Positions 1 through 9,205 of a stretch of DNA of 64,000 bases are shown here, piece after piece (the stretch's first letter is position 1; the number at the start of each line of letters is the position of its first letter). The translations under genes were made by a program, and so were the position numbers. The stretch is from the NCBI RefSeq assembly GCF_947492555.1, contig NZ_CANLNE010000006.1, positions 21,348 through 85,347 on the forward strand, in the 5' to 3' direction. The notes under the pieces are model-generated. The model did no database searches and was not told the DNA's origin. It saw nothing but the letters and a program-made list of their open reading frames with translations. The stretch is from an uncultured Roseobacter sp. (GTDB taxonomy: Bacteria; Pseudomonadota; Alphaproteobacteria; Rhodobacterales; Rhodobacteraceae).

Positions 1-669
1 CGGTTGAGTTACCCGGTCTCGGGCCACTCGCCCGCACTGCGGCGAGAGGTCTTGCGTGGTTTGAAAGAGCTTTTCGATGAGATAAGTCATCCCGCTCCTG
101 AATCCTCTGGCGGTTCCGATATGGCGGAGCCTCAAACACCCGACGCCGGGCCGACGCCCCGCATTCTGAGCCATCAGGCGGGGCTTGTTCTGTTCCACCC
201 CTATTACAAATTGCTTTTTTCCCGGCTGCAGCTTCTGACCGAAAAGAACGACCTGCAGCCGGATCAGCTGGGCCGCGCGCGATCTGTGCTTGCCGCGCTG
301 GCTGGGGAAGCGGAGGCGGTGGCTCCCCTCGATCCGCTGGCCCGCGTTTTGCTGGGGCTGCCAGAGGGCGCCACACCCCCGCCGCCGGTGCCGCTGACAG
401 AGGAAGAGGCGCAACTGATCGAGGGCCTGATCCGGTCTGTCATCGCGCAATGGTCGGCATTGGGACAGACGTCCCCCGCCGGGTTGCAGGAGGCGTTCAT
501 CCGCCGGGGCGGACAGCTTTGGGTTGACGCAACGGGGGCGCATCTGCGGGTAGATCCCGGCCCCTTCGATGTCCTGCTCGACAGCCTGCCGTGGTTGCTG
601 GACACGGTGGTCGCCCTGCCCTGGATGCCGGTGCCCTGTCACGTCATCTGGAGGACGCAGGATGGATGA
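1..669 (+). CDS. eCIS tape measure protein, C-terminal part (Afp14/Pvc14-like), cut by window edge
   Basis: The frame is open from the first base, so this is the C-terminal 222 or so residues of a larger protein. The visible part matches the contractile-injection-system tape-measure family: a stretch beginning AGLVLFHPYYKLLFSRL, a repeat-length helical region, PLTEEEAQLIEGLIRSVI, a conserved GLQEAFIRR segment, and the terminal FDVLLDSLPWLLDTVVALPWM block. In eCIS particles this protein sets tube and sheath length during assembly. It overlaps the next gene by 8 bp, so the two are translated together. The call rests on recognised family motifs; the N-terminal half and upstream tail genes lie outside the window. 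Confidence 0.8.
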   Translation, partial: RLSYPVSGHSPALRREVLRGLKELFDEISHPAPESSGGSDMAEPQTPDAGPTPRILSHQAGLVLFHPYYKLLFSRLQLLTEKNDLQPDQLGRARSVLAALAGEAEAVAPLDPLARVLLGLPEGATPPPPVPLTEEEAQLIEGLIRSVIAQWSALGQTSPAGLQEAFIRRGGQLWVDATGAHLRVDPGPFDVLLDSLPWLLDTVVALPWMPVPCHVIWRTQDG

Positions 670-2023
670 TGGCCGCGAATTGTCCCTGTCGCTGGACAGC
701 GGGACGCCCCACGCCCTGGCCGTGGCGGCGGAACTGACATGGTTGGCGCAGGTCATCGATGCGCGGTTGACGCATTTCTTTGACGCGCCCGAGAGTGCCT
801 GTGATCTGCCGCCCGCGCCGCAGGCTCTTGTCGGCTCTGCCCTGGGGGACCTCATTGCGGAGAATGATCTCGATGTGGGTGCCCGCCTGGTGCTGGCGCT
901 GGCCATCGCGCCGCATGTCAACTCTGCGATCCTCGATCCGTTTTTCGTCAAGAATTCCGCCATCGACCGGGCGTTTTCGCAATTCGGCGGTACGGGGGCA
1001 ACTGCGACAACCTTCCAGCCGACGGCGGAAACGGCGCTGTTCCTGCTGGCGGGGGCGGATACGACGGCGCGGATTGCGGCGATGTCGATGTTTGACGCGG
1101 ACCATCCGTTGCGCCGCAAGGCCGGTGTGACCTTGAGCACGACAAATCCCGATACGCCTGCATTCGGCCAGATATTGACGCTGCCGGTGCACCGAATCGT
1201 GGCGCTTTGTGACGGGGCGGCCCCGCGGCCCGACTATTCGCCGAGCTTTCCCGCGCAGCGTTTGACCACGGCGCTGGACTGGTCCGATCTGGTCCTGCCC
1301 AGCGATCTGCACCACGCGCTGGGTCATATTCTGGCCTGGCTGGAGAACCGCGACAAGATCCTGTCGGACTGGGGCCTGCACCGGCAGTTCGGTCGCGGGT
1401 TCAAGGCGCTGTTTCACGGCCCGCCCGGCACCGGCAAGACGCTGACCGCGTCGCTGCTGGGCAAGCGCACGGGCATGGATGTCTACCGGGTCGATCTGTC
1501 CATGGTGGTGTCGAAATACATTGGCGAGACGGAAAAGAACCTCGGGTTGGTGTTCGATCTGGCGGCGGAGCGTGAGTGGATCCTGTTTTTTGACGAAGCG
1601 GATGCGCTTTTCAGTGCGCGCAATGCGACGACCACTTCCAACGATCGTTATGCCAATCAGGAAGTGGCCTACCTGCTGCAGCGGATCGAGGAATGCGAGA
1701 GCCTTGTGATCCTCGCCACCAACCTGCGCAGCAACATCGACGAGGCGTTTTTCAGGCGCTTCCAGATGTCGGTGGGCTTTGTGAAGCCGGACGCCAGCCA
1801 GCGGTTGCAGATCTGGTCGAATGTGCTGGCTGAAGTGCCGTTGGCGGAGGATGTCGATGTGGCCGCGATGGCAAAGAAACATGCGCTGGTCGGCGGGGCC
1901 ATTTCCAACGTGGTGCGCACGGCGGCGATCACCGCGTTGCGGCGGGGTCAGTCCCAGGTGGCCGCCGAAGATTTCGACCACGCCATTGCAACTGAGTTGC
2001 GCAAAGAAGGACGCACCACATGA
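662..2023 (+). CDS. AAA+ ATPase of the eCIS cluster (Afp15/Pvc15-like)
   Basis: A 453-residue protein with an alpha-helical N-terminal half and an AAA+ module in the C-terminal half. It has Walker A GPPGTGKT near residue 253, Walker B ILFFDEADALF near residue 308, and an arginine-finger region DEAFFRRF near 361. An ATPase of this type directly follows the tape-measure gene in Afp, PVC and related eCIS loci, where it is thought to help particle assembly or recycling. I chose the ATG at 662 because it overlaps the tape-measure stop. The stop overlaps the next start (ATGA at 2020), so three genes form one translationally coupled unit. Family is clear; its exact mechanical role in eCIS is not established. 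Confidence 0.88.
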   Translation: MDDGRELSLSLDSGTPHALAVAAELTWLAQVIDARLTHFFDAPESACDLPPAPQALVGSALGDLIAENDLDVGARLVLALAIAPHVNSAILDPFFVKNSAIDRAFSQFGGTGATATTFQPTAETALFLLAGADTTARIAAMSMFDADHPLRRKAGVTLSTTNPDTPAFGQILTLPVHRIVALCDGAAPRPDYSPSFPAQRLTTALDWSDLVLPSDLHHALGHILAWLENRDKILSDWGLHRQFGRGFKALFHGPPGTGKTLTASLLGKRTGMDVYRVDLSMVVSKYIGETEKNLGLVFDLAAEREWILFFDEADALFSARNATTTSNDRYANQEVAYLLQRIEECESLVILATNLRSNIDEAFFRRFQMSVGFVKPDASQRLQIWSNVLAEVPLAEDVDVAAMAKKHALVGGAISNVVRTAAITALRRGQSQVAAEDFDHAIATELRKEGRTT

Positions 2024-5000
2024 GCGTTTTGAGCCGAGTTTTGACCCGCCTCTGCATAGTTGTCGCCCTTTGCCTTGTGGCGCCTGCGGCCGTGCTGGCC
2101 AATTGCGCGGATTTCCAAAACCTCAATGAGGATGCCCTGGAAGGGTATGATATTGCGACCGTGCAGACCGGGTTGCGGGCAGCGCTTGAACGGGATGATC
2201 GCAATCTTCGGGACGGACGGCTGGGGGCTGTGACGCGGACGGCGCTGGCGGATTTGTGTCAGAACGTGCCGCGAAAAGGGGCGGGGACGGATATTGCGCA
2301 AACGCTTGATCTGGCGACGGACTACGGCACGCTGTCGGCACTTTTACCCGAGTGGCGCAGCATCGCTCTGCGGCCCGACCGGCTGTCGCAACTGACGACG
2401 TCAAACAGTACCTCGCAGATTGCCTTGCGTCTTGCCGCCGGGCCGCAGATGGCGGCTGGTGTGCTGACAGATGCGGAACCTCCCGCGGATTGTGCGGCAC
2501 TGGGGACGGCCTCAACCCTGGGTTCGCAGGCGGTGCAGACAGCGCTCGATCTGCTGGCGGGGCCAGAGCTGGGCTACGCGCTGGTGGATATCTGTCAGGC
2601 CTTCCCGATTGTCGGGACCGGGGAGGATTTCCTCGCGGCCATGGCGCGGTTGGGGCAGATGGATGTGCAGCTGCCGGACGCGATTGACGATCTCAGTTCT
2701 GACACGTTCGGCGCGTGGCTGACCCTGTCCTCCGGCGACAGGCTGCCGCGCCTTATGGGCTCGCCCCCCGCCGTGTTGGCGCTGCTGGAGGAATATCAGG
2801 CGAGCAAGTCCCAGGCGCCTCTGGTGCCGGATGAGCCGACATCCAGCCCGCTACCCGCCTCCTGCACGGTGAACACAACCGACAGTTCCACCCGCTTTTT
2901 CGCCTTCTCACAGGAAAACCTCGACGCGTTGACGGAAAGCGCCGATCTGAAAGCTGCCTTTGACGCGGTACAGGAGCTGCAATTTGCCAGTGCCGCACAG
3001 CTTTGGGCAGCGCTGGAGACCAACCTGCAAGCAGTGCTGGACCAATGTACGCTGGACCAGATCAGGGCGCTGGTGCTTGGGCCCGATTTTCTGGGTCGGG
3101 CGTTCCTGATCGATGAAGAGGCCACCAAGTCGTTGAGTTTCATCGAAGACCTGCAGGATGTCATGCCGGTGGTTGAGCCCTTCATCGGTCGGATCGCCCC
3201 TGATGAGGCGACATTGGTGTCCGGCCTGACGGCGGCCGTCACCCAAGCGGTGTCCGAGGCGATCAATGCCGAGGTTGAACTGGCGGCCACGACGCTGGCA
3301 GCGGCGGCGGAACCGGTAGCGCCCGTGCTGGACACGCGGCCCGAAGGCGTGCCGGAGTTCGAGCTGCCGCCCCTGCCGGAGGTGGTGGGCGTGACCGATG
3401 CCACCGATCTGGCGATTGCCAGCACCGTGCTCAATGAGCCGTTCCGCGATGCGCTGGCGCAGAGCAACTATTTGCCTGCAACCCAGCCTGAAATCCTCAA
3501 GGCGGATGTGCGGCGGATCCTGCGCCCGGTGGCGCAGGGTCAGATCGACACAGCCGTTGCGACCAAGATGGCGCAGATCGAACCGGTCATCGTTTCGACA
3601 TGGTCCCTGACGCCAGCGCTGAAGGCGCGTATTCTGGGCCTGCCTGATATTGGCACGACAGTGGACGACCCAACCGGGGTCGATCTTGCGAAGCGGATGC
3701 GGTCGCTGGTGGGTGTGGAATACCCGAGCGCCGGGCTCTTCCGCGCCGCGCTGGATGCCGTCCCCCCGGCACCGGATGCGCCGGAAGGTCAGCCGCTGTT
3801 ATCCGTTCCTCTGATCCAGGCCGCTACGGCGCTGGCGCAACGTACCGTCGAGGATCCGTTCAAGGAGCGCGTCTTTGGCCCGCTTGCCGCGCCCGATTGC
3901 GGGTGCGTGCCTAACCGCCCGCCGACTGCGGATGTCTATGGGTTTTATCCCTTCTGGTTCGCACCGCTGAAGGACGCACCCGAACCGCCCGAAGGTGAGG
4001 AGGCCCCGCCTGCCCCCACGCTGCAACTGGTGGACTTTGGTCTGGTCAGCCGCCTGGCCTTTTACGGGATGGAGCTGGCTTATGCCAACCCGCAGGGGGA
4101 TGCCGCAAACCGCAACCTGTCGCTGTTGCATGCGGACCGCTGGATTGAGGCGCGCCGCGATTTCGTCAATTCGGCCCACCGGCATCGGGCACGGGCGGAT
4201 GTGGCCTTTGATCTGCGCGACTGGTCTAACTGGTCAGCGCGCGAGATTGATCGGGCCACGACGGATATCACCAAGCAACTGCAGGCGTTTGAGCGTATCC
4301 CGACCACCAGCCTCGCGGACATTCGGGCGGCGCTGCCCACTTTCTTTGATCCGACCCATCCGGACGGGGTGACGCTGATTTTCGAGAGCTACGAGGGTAA
4401 GACCCTGAGCGATCTGAATGTGCAGAACCTCATCGATATCGTGCAGGCCGTACACGACAAGCTGCCCCAGCCCGATCATCAGAAAATCAACGTCGCGGTC
4501 GATTTTGCCATGGTGGATGTGCCCGGCACGCAGCCCGTTCTGAGCGATCTGAGTGACTTGCTGCTGACCGGTCGGATGGTAGAGCAAAAGCGCGCGGATG
4601 GGTTGGAAGAGGGCCAGTTTTCCCAGCGCGAACAGCTGGAGGCGGAGATCGTGCACAAGATCCTGATCTTCCTCGAACGCCCCACGACAGAGACGAAAAA
4701 GACGCTGCGCGCGCGCATGGACCGCAGCAATTTCCGGGGCAAGGAACGGTCAGAGATCTTGCGCAGCATCGTGCCCATCCTGCCGCCCGGCGGCCATGAG
4801 TTCGTGTTCCAGCGTCAGCAGGCGAATGAGACAGCCAATGAGGAATCCCTGAAATTCTCGCAGTTCATCGATGATGTGATCTATTTCGAGGACAATTTTT
4901 CAGGTGTCGGGTTCTGGCCGGTACCGCGTCTGGAGGACCCGGATTTCCCGGCGATTCGTCAGGCTGTGTCGCTCGATTGGAACCAGTCCCGACTGCCCGC

Positions 5001-5334
5001 GCATCTGAGCGGATTGGAGACGTCGGTGGTGCAAGTCTGCACCTGGGCCTGCCCCAACCGTGCCTATATCGCCTTTGCGGCGGCGGGGCTTTTTGCAGTG
5101 GTACTGCTGCTGACGGTGCGGTCTTTCTACAGCGGTGCGATCAACCAGCTGGCGTTCCGGTTGGGGGTTGTCTGGATCGGTATGGGGGTGGTGATCGCCA
5201 TGCTCTTCGTGCTGGACGTTTGCGATCACGAGTCCTTTTGGCCGGGGGTGTTCATGATCTGGCTGATCGCGATACTGGCGCTGATCATCGGGTATAATTT
5301 CGTGCAACGGGTCAAAAACGGGCCGAAACCCTGA
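2020..5334 (+). CDS. exported, C-terminally membrane-anchored protein with a degenerate GH18-like domain, eCIS-linked
   Basis: A 1104-residue protein beginning with a Sec signal peptide (about residues 1-27, ending VLAN). The next 90 residues resemble a peptidoglycan-binding-like helical repeat (DGRLGAVTRTALADLC), followed by further helical repeats with paired cysteines. Around residue 637, VYGFYPFW begins what looks like a GH18 TIM barrel: strand-like segments LVSRLAFYGMEL and RADVAFDLRDW, then DGVTLIFE near 782 where chitinases have DGxDxDxE. The glutamate is kept but both inner aspartates are replaced, so classical GH18 catalysis is doubtful. Three hydrophobic segments (about 1015-1095) end the protein. 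It is last in the eCIS unit and overlaps the ATPase gene by 4 bp. Inference: a periplasmic wall-binding or particle-anchoring component. Confidence 0.72.
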   Translation: MSVLSRVLTRLCIVVALCLVAPAAVLANCADFQNLNEDALEGYDIATVQTGLRAALERDDRNLRDGRLGAVTRTALADLCQNVPRKGAGTDIAQTLDLATDYGTLSALLPEWRSIALRPDRLSQLTTSNSTSQIALRLAAGPQMAAGVLTDAEPPADCAALGTASTLGSQAVQTALDLLAGPELGYALVDICQAFPIVGTGEDFLAAMARLGQMDVQLPDAIDDLSSDTFGAWLTLSSGDRLPRLMGSPPAVLALLEEYQASKSQAPLVPDEPTSSPLPASCTVNTTDSSTRFFAFSQENLDALTESADLKAAFDAVQELQFASAAQLWAALETNLQAVLDQCTLDQIRALVLGPDFLGRAFLIDEEATKSLSFIEDLQDVMPVVEPFIGRIAPDEATLVSGLTAAVTQAVSEAINAEVELAATTLAAAAEPVAPVLDTRPEGVPEFELPPLPEVVGVTDATDLAIASTVLNEPFRDALAQSNYLPATQPEILKADVRRILRPVAQGQIDTAVATKMAQIEPVIVSTWSLTPALKARILGLPDIGTTVDDPTGVDLAKRMRSLVGVEYPSAGLFRAALDAVPPAPDAPEGQPLLSVPLIQAATALAQRTVEDPFKERVFGPLAAPDCGCVPNRPPTADVYGFYPFWFAPLKDAPEPPEGEEAPPAPTLQLVDFGLVSRLAFYGMELAYANPQGDAANRNLSLLHADRWIEARRDFVNSAHRHRARADVAFDLRDWSNWSAREIDRATTDITKQLQAFERIPTTSLADIRAALPTFFDPTHPDGVTLIFESYEGKTLSDLNVQNLIDIVQAVHDKLPQPDHQKINVAVDFAMVDVPGTQPVLSDLSDLLLTGRMVEQKRADGLEEGQFSQREQLEAEIVHKILIFLERPTTETKKTLRARMDRSNFRGKERSEILRSIVPILPPGGHEFVFQRQQANETANEESLKFSQFIDDVIYFEDNFSGVGFWPVPRLEDPDFPAIRQAVSLDWNQSRLPAHLSGLETSVVQVCTWACPNRAYIAFAAAGLFAVVLLLTVRSFYSGAINQLAFRLGVVWIGMGVVIAMLFVLDVCDHESFWPGVFMIWLIAILALIIGYNFVQRVKNGPKP

Positions 5335-5352
5335 CCGATTTGCGCGGGCGGA

Positions 5353-5946
5353 TCAGGAGGGATTGGCGAGCCGTTGGCGCAGTAACTGGACGCCGTTCTC
5401 GAACAGGTCGAGGTTTTCTTGTGCACGGGCGGTCAGTTGCGCACCCTCCAGCAGGGGCAGGGTGGCAGCCGCTTCCTTGTCGGGCATCGTCACCCCGGCA
5501 ATCGTGCCGTCGGACTGGCCCAGTTCAAAGGTCCGGGTCAGCCAGCCGATGACCATCTGGCGAAAGCTGCGGATCTCGGTGATCACATCGGCGGGCAGAC
5601 TGTCGCGGCTGGTGGAGAAAGAGACACAGAGACAGAGAGTTTTACCGCCATTGAGAGCCGCTCGGTAGTGGTCGATCAACGCGGCCAGACGCGCGCACCC
5701 TGAGGGATGCGTCGCGTCCAATGCGGCCAGAGCCTCCTTGATCTCAGCAGCATAGCGCTGCATCAGCGCCACCGACAGTGCGGCCTTGGTCGGGAAATGG
5801 TGATGAATGCTGGCTTTGCGGATGCCCACGTCCTCCGCCAGATCGGCATAGCTGAACCCGTCGAAGCCGCGTGCGCGCGCGGCCCGTTCCGCCGAATTCA
5901 ACAGGGCTGTTTTTGTATCAATCCGCATGCGCGTGACCTGTGCCAT
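5353..5946 (-). CDS. TetR/AcrR family transcriptional regulator
   Basis: A 197-residue TetR-family repressor. The N-terminal helix-turn-helix is plain: FSYADLAEDVGIRKASIHHHF, followed by the family's PTKAALSVALMQRY. The C-terminal ligand domain is diverged, as usual. The gene is the last of a five-gene minus-strand run and overlaps the amine oxidase gene by about 28 bp. An internal ATG at 5928 (MRIDTK) is an equally plausible start. It probably controls the operon it belongs to, but I could not identify an operator with confidence. Ligand unknown. Confidence 0.85.
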   Translation of the reverse strand: MAQVTRMRIDTKTALLNSAERAARARGFDGFSYADLAEDVGIRKASIHHHFPTKAALSVALMQRYAAEIKEALAALDATHPSGCARLAALIDHYRAALNGGKTLCLCVSFSTSRDSLPADVITEIRSFRQMVIGWLTRTFELGQSDGTIAGVTMPDKEAAATLPLLEGAQLTARAQENLDLFENGVQLLRQRLANPS

Positions 5947-6991
5947 TGCCTTGCACCGTCAGTAATACGTTTTCGGCGGCTTCCAAAGCCCCTTCGAGGT
6001 AGCCGCCAAACTGGGGGGCCACTTCGGTGCCTGCAAACTGCAGTTTTCCGTCCCACAACCCGCGCAACGTGCCTGGTAACCCATAGGTCGGATGCGCGTG
6101 AAGGGGCGCTTTGTCTACGTCGGTTGCGGTAAAGGGGTCGAAGGCCCAGTCCTTTATGTACAGCGCTTTTGGCGTTGCTGCCTCCTTGCCGAACAGGCGC
6201 ACCAACTGGGCGGTGACATCCCGGCGCAAGGCTTCCGCGTCGGTTCGGTGCTGCGGTGGGATGCCGATGAACCCGAAGAGAGCATAGGGTCCGCCGCTTG
6301 TGGGTGACGCATCGTGCACCTCGACCATGGGTCCGAACCGGCTCATGGCATCCCCGGACAGACCCGCGTCGCGCCAGAACGGCCTGTCGTAGATGGCCAC
6401 TGCCTTGGCCTGCCCCGCCATCCAGGTGGCGATGCCCTGCATGGCATGCATTGACGTCGCGGGCAGGGCGGGGGCGTAGGTCATCTGCGCGGCGACACGG
6501 GGCGGCAGGGCCAGCACCACCTGTCTGGCTTTCAGTTTCTCACCATTTTGCAGCGTTGCGGTTACACCGTTTTCAGAATGCGCCAACGTCACGACCGGCG
6601 CGTTCAGCCGTTTTCGGTTGTCAGGGAGCCGAGCGGCGAGGGTTTGCGTCAGCGCTTCAAGGCCACCCTTGAGCCGCCGTGACCCATGCATAGAGGCAAA
6701 CCCCCTCCCGCGCTCCACCTGGCCGCGTTCATCCTCAAAGGTCAGAACCCCATCTGCAAATTGATCGAATCTTTGCAAACCCAGATGGTCGATCAGGGCT
6801 GCGATGCGGGGTTGCCCCGGCCAGAACCACGCGGGGCCAAGATCAAAATAGCCTGCGTCGTGAAAAACCGTCTTGATCCGCCCGCCAAAGCGCTCGCGCG
6901 CCTCGATCAGCAGGTAGTCATGGTTTTGCGCCTCAAGAGCCTCTGCCAGCGCAAGGCCGGAGAGCCCGCCGCCGATGATCAGGGTGTCCAT
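5918..6991 (-). CDS. FAD-dependent amine oxidase-family oxidoreductase
   Basis: A 357-residue flavoprotein of the monoamine oxidase/phytoene desaturase fold. The dinucleotide-binding motif is at the N-terminus (IIGGGLSGLALAEAL, then E in LLIEARERFGGR), and the C-terminal FAD motif is FAGTEVAPQFGGYLEGALEAA. It oxidises a C-N or C-C bond of an unknown substrate. It sits 3 bp downstream of an SDR gene and overlaps the TetR gene. The neighbours (SDR, ChrR-like cupin, GST) recall photo-oxidative-stress operons of Rhodobacter, where a related flavin enzyme takes part in lipid modification. That functional link is inference from context only. Confidence 0.82.
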   Translation of the reverse strand: MDTLIIGGGLSGLALAEALEAQNHDYLLIEARERFGGRIKTVFHDAGYFDLGPAWFWPGQPRIAALIDHLGLQRFDQFADGVLTFEDERGQVERGRGFASMHGSRRLKGGLEALTQTLAARLPDNRKRLNAPVVTLAHSENGVTATLQNGEKLKARQVVLALPPRVAAQMTYAPALPATSMHAMQGIATWMAGQAKAVAIYDRPFWRDAGLSGDAMSRFGPMVEVHDASPTSGGPYALFGFIGIPPQHRTDAEALRRDVTAQLVRLFGKEAATPKALYIKDWAFDPFTATDVDKAPLHAHPTYGLPGTLRGLWDGKLQFAGTEVAPQFGGYLEGALEAAENVLLTVQGNGTGHAHAD

Positions 6992-6994
6992 GGT

Positions 6995-7678
6995 TCAGAA
7001 CCCTTCGGAGGCAGGGCGCAGATCAAGCTCATTTGTCCAGGTTGATTTGGGCTGCTGGGCGAGCTGCCAATAGGCTTCGGCGATGTCTGCCGGGTCCATC
7101 ATCCGGGTTGGGTCTAACCCGTGCCGATCGCGTGACCGGGCGCTATCGACGATGCCGTCGAGGATGACGTGGCAGACATGGATGCCAGCGGGCTGATATT
7201 CCCGCGCGAGCGATTGGGTCAGTCCGCGCAATGCGAATTTGGCGCTGGCAAAGGCTGAGAACCTGGCCCCGCCGCGCAGGGATGCAGTGGCCCCGGAGAC
7301 AATAAAGCTGCCGCCGCCCGCGCGGACCATAGGCTGTACCGTGGCTTGTGCCAGCAAGACCGCCGTCTGCACCATGGAGGCCCATGTGTTTTGGTAGTCC
7401 TGCAGCGTGGTGTCCGAAAACGGGTTGATGACCAATTCGGCGGTGTTGTGCACGACGACCTTGGGCGGGCCGTGGTCTGCGATGATCTGCGCAATGGTGT
7501 CCGGCACAGCAGTGTCATCCGCAAGATCGAGGGTGTGAAATGCGCCAACTGTTTCAGCAGGCCGGCTCCGTCCCAGCCCGACCGGGGTGAGACCGCCTGC
7601 CTTGAACCGCGCCAGCAGGGACTGGCCAAGGCCAGCCCCCGCGCCCGCAACCAGCGCCAGTGGGTTGTCGTGTCCCAT
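6995..7678 (-). CDS. short-chain dehydrogenase/reductase
   Basis: A 227-residue SDR with a glycine-rich cofactor motif near the N-terminus (VAGAGAGLGQSL) and an NTAELV segment in place of NNAG. The catalytic region reads IVSGATASLRGGARFSAFASAKFALRG: the serine is present, but the usual YxxxK tyrosine is replaced by phenylalanine (FSAFASAKF), so activity may be altered. Its start overlaps the cupin stop by one base and its stop is 3 bp from the amine oxidase start, so it is within the same operon. Substrate unknown. Confidence 0.8.
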   Translation of the reverse strand: MGHDNPLALVAGAGAGLGQSLLARFKAGGLTPVGLGRSRPAETVGAFHTLDLADDTAVPDTIAQIIADHGPPKVVVHNTAELVINPFSDTTLQDYQNTWASMVQTAVLLAQATVQPMVRAGGGSFIVSGATASLRGGARFSAFASAKFALRGLTQSLAREYQPAGIHVCHVILDGIVDSARSRDRHGLDPTRMMDPADIAEAYWQLAQQPKSTWTNELDLRPASEGF

Positions 7679-8346
7679 CAGACAGCGGGCGGTTTTGCGT
7701 GGGGCAGGTGACCGGTCTTGATCCAGACCTTGGCCCCGTCATCTCCCGCAATAGCCGTTAAAGGCGCGCCTTCGGGCAGGCGCAGCCACGCGCCCTTGCT
7801 AAGGGTTTCACCGCTTTCCACGACGGATCCGTCGATGACCAGCATTTCGATCCCGCCCGCATCCGCATTGGTGAGCGTCGCACCTGCATCAAGGTGGCTG
7901 TAGGTCACGGTTTCGCGCGCATCTTGGTGCAGCTGTGTGGTGGCGACACCATCGACGGCAGCACGCAGGTCATCCGCCATGTTCTTGCGGAACTGGTTGC
8001 GGTCGTCCATATCGAACTGCCAGAGTTTCACGAAAATTGTGCAGCCCACATCCGACCCCGGCGTATGCGATGTGGTTGGCGGATTGCGCACATAGGTTCC
8101 CTCGGGAAAGTCGCCATGCTCGTCCTGAAACACCCCGTCCAGCACGATGAACTCTTCACCGCCGGTATGAGTGTGGGCCGAAAACTTGCTGTTGGGCGCG
8201 TAGCGTACAATGGTTGTCGCCCGCGCGACCTCGCCCCCGATGCGGTCTAGCATGCGCCGGTCCACGCCGGGCATCGGCGAGGCGCTCCAGTCCAGTTGAT
8301 CCGAGTGCACGACCACCCGGGCGTTGAAATCTGCGTTCAGCTCCAT
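7678..8346 (-). CDS. ChrR-like bicupin protein without the zinc anti-sigma domain
   Basis: A 222-residue protein of two cupin halves. The first has the metal-ligand pattern [19 protein letters not shown] with a later histidine in TTSHTPGSD. This is the cupin found in the C-terminal half of ChrR, the anti-sigma factor of the singlet-oxygen sigma factor RpoE in Rhodobacter. The ChrR N-terminal zinc domain is absent, so it is unlikely to bind a sigma factor. I chose the ATG at 8346 because the good ribosome site AAAGGA lies just before it; a start at 8364 would bury that site. It is between a GST and an SDR gene in one operon. Confidence 0.8.
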   Translation of the reverse strand: MELNADFNARVVVHSDQLDWSASPMPGVDRRMLDRIGGEVARATTIVRYAPNSKFSAHTHTGGEEFIVLDGVFQDEHGDFPEGTYVRNPPTTSHTPGSDVGCTIFVKLWQFDMDDRNQFRKNMADDLRAAVDGVATTQLHQDARETVTYSHLDAGATLTNADAGGIEMLVIDGSVVESGETLSKGAWLRLPEGAPLTAIAGDDGAKVWIKTGHLPHAKPPAV

Positions 8347-8373
8347 GGTTTTTTCCTTTCCCATCCGGGCAGG

Positions 8374-8994
8374 TTACCCAGCGATGCTTGGGCGCGCCGC
8401 AACTTTCGTGCGCCACGCGATAAGATTGGACAGGCTGTCGGGGATGTCCACCTTGGCGAAATCGGCAAAGGCCAGCCCGGCAAAGGCAGTGATATCCGCG
8501 ATCGAAAATCTGTCTCCCGCCAGATAATCATTATCCGCCAGAACACCGTCCAGATAGGCCATTGTCTGGCCTGCAACGTCCTTTTGTCTGTGCCCCCAGT
8601 CCGCACACTGATCGGTTTCGATGTCCGGACCAAGGCCAGGTGTCGCGTGGTGGAAATATGCGCTGACCGCATTCAGCAGACCGTTTTCCGCCCGCAGGTT
8701 CATCATGGATACCCGGGCCCGTTCCTTGGGGGTCTCTCCGGTCAGCGATGGCCCTTCGAAATGCCCGTCAATGTATTCGGTGATCGCGTTGCATTGGGCA
8801 ATATGGCTGCCGTCTTCAAGCTCAAGACAGGGCACAACCGCATCGGGGTTCTTGGCCCGGAAGGCATCGGACCGGTGTTCACCGCTCATCACGTCAACCG
8901 GAACAAACTCGACCTGGTCGGTTACGCCTTTTTCGGCCAATGCGATGCGCACACGCGCGGGGTTGGGGAAGCCTTCGGCGTCATAGATTTTCAT
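8374..8994 (-). CDS. glutathione S-transferase
   Basis: A 206-residue GST. The N-terminal thioredoxin-like domain shows MKIYDAEGFPNPARVRIALAEKG and the cis-proline region AVVPCLELEDG followed by QCNAITEYID. The C-terminal helical domain has FSIADITAFAG. It is the first gene of the minus-strand operon that runs to the TetR gene. Role inferred as conjugation or peroxide detoxification; the substrate cannot be read from sequence. Confidence 0.88.
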   Translation of the reverse strand: MKIYDAEGFPNPARVRIALAEKGVTDQVEFVPVDVMSGEHRSDAFRAKNPDAVVPCLELEDGSHIAQCNAITEYIDGHFEGPSLTGETPKERARVSMMNLRAENGLLNAVSAYFHHATPGLGPDIETDQCADWGHRQKDVAGQTMAYLDGVLADNDYLAGDRFSIADITAFAGLAFADFAKVDIPDSLSNLIAWRTKVAARPSIAG

Positions 8995-9205
8995 GAAAAT
9001 ACCTTCCTTGTTCTAGGGCTGATTTTTATCTACCTACTACTTGGTTGGCAAATCTGCAATAGAGTTTCTGACTGAAACCGGGAGGTCACGCGACCGTGAT
9101 AGCCCCCATGTCCCAGCGTGCGCTCTTGGTCGGATCAGCCAGATTTTGGCGGATTGATCAAAGGAAGTTCATCAGCGGAAAAATATTGCTCAACACGCGC
9201 TGCAA

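Noticed and set aside
644..1981. A 445-codon open frame on the minus strand opposite the AAA gene
   Set aside because: It is basic, Arg/His/Gln-rich and without family motifs, as expected for a frame opposite a GC-rich gene.
9152..9161. TTGATCAAAG as a second FNR site before adhP
   Set aside because: The two half-sites overlap with no 4-bp spacer, unlike the real box at 9206.
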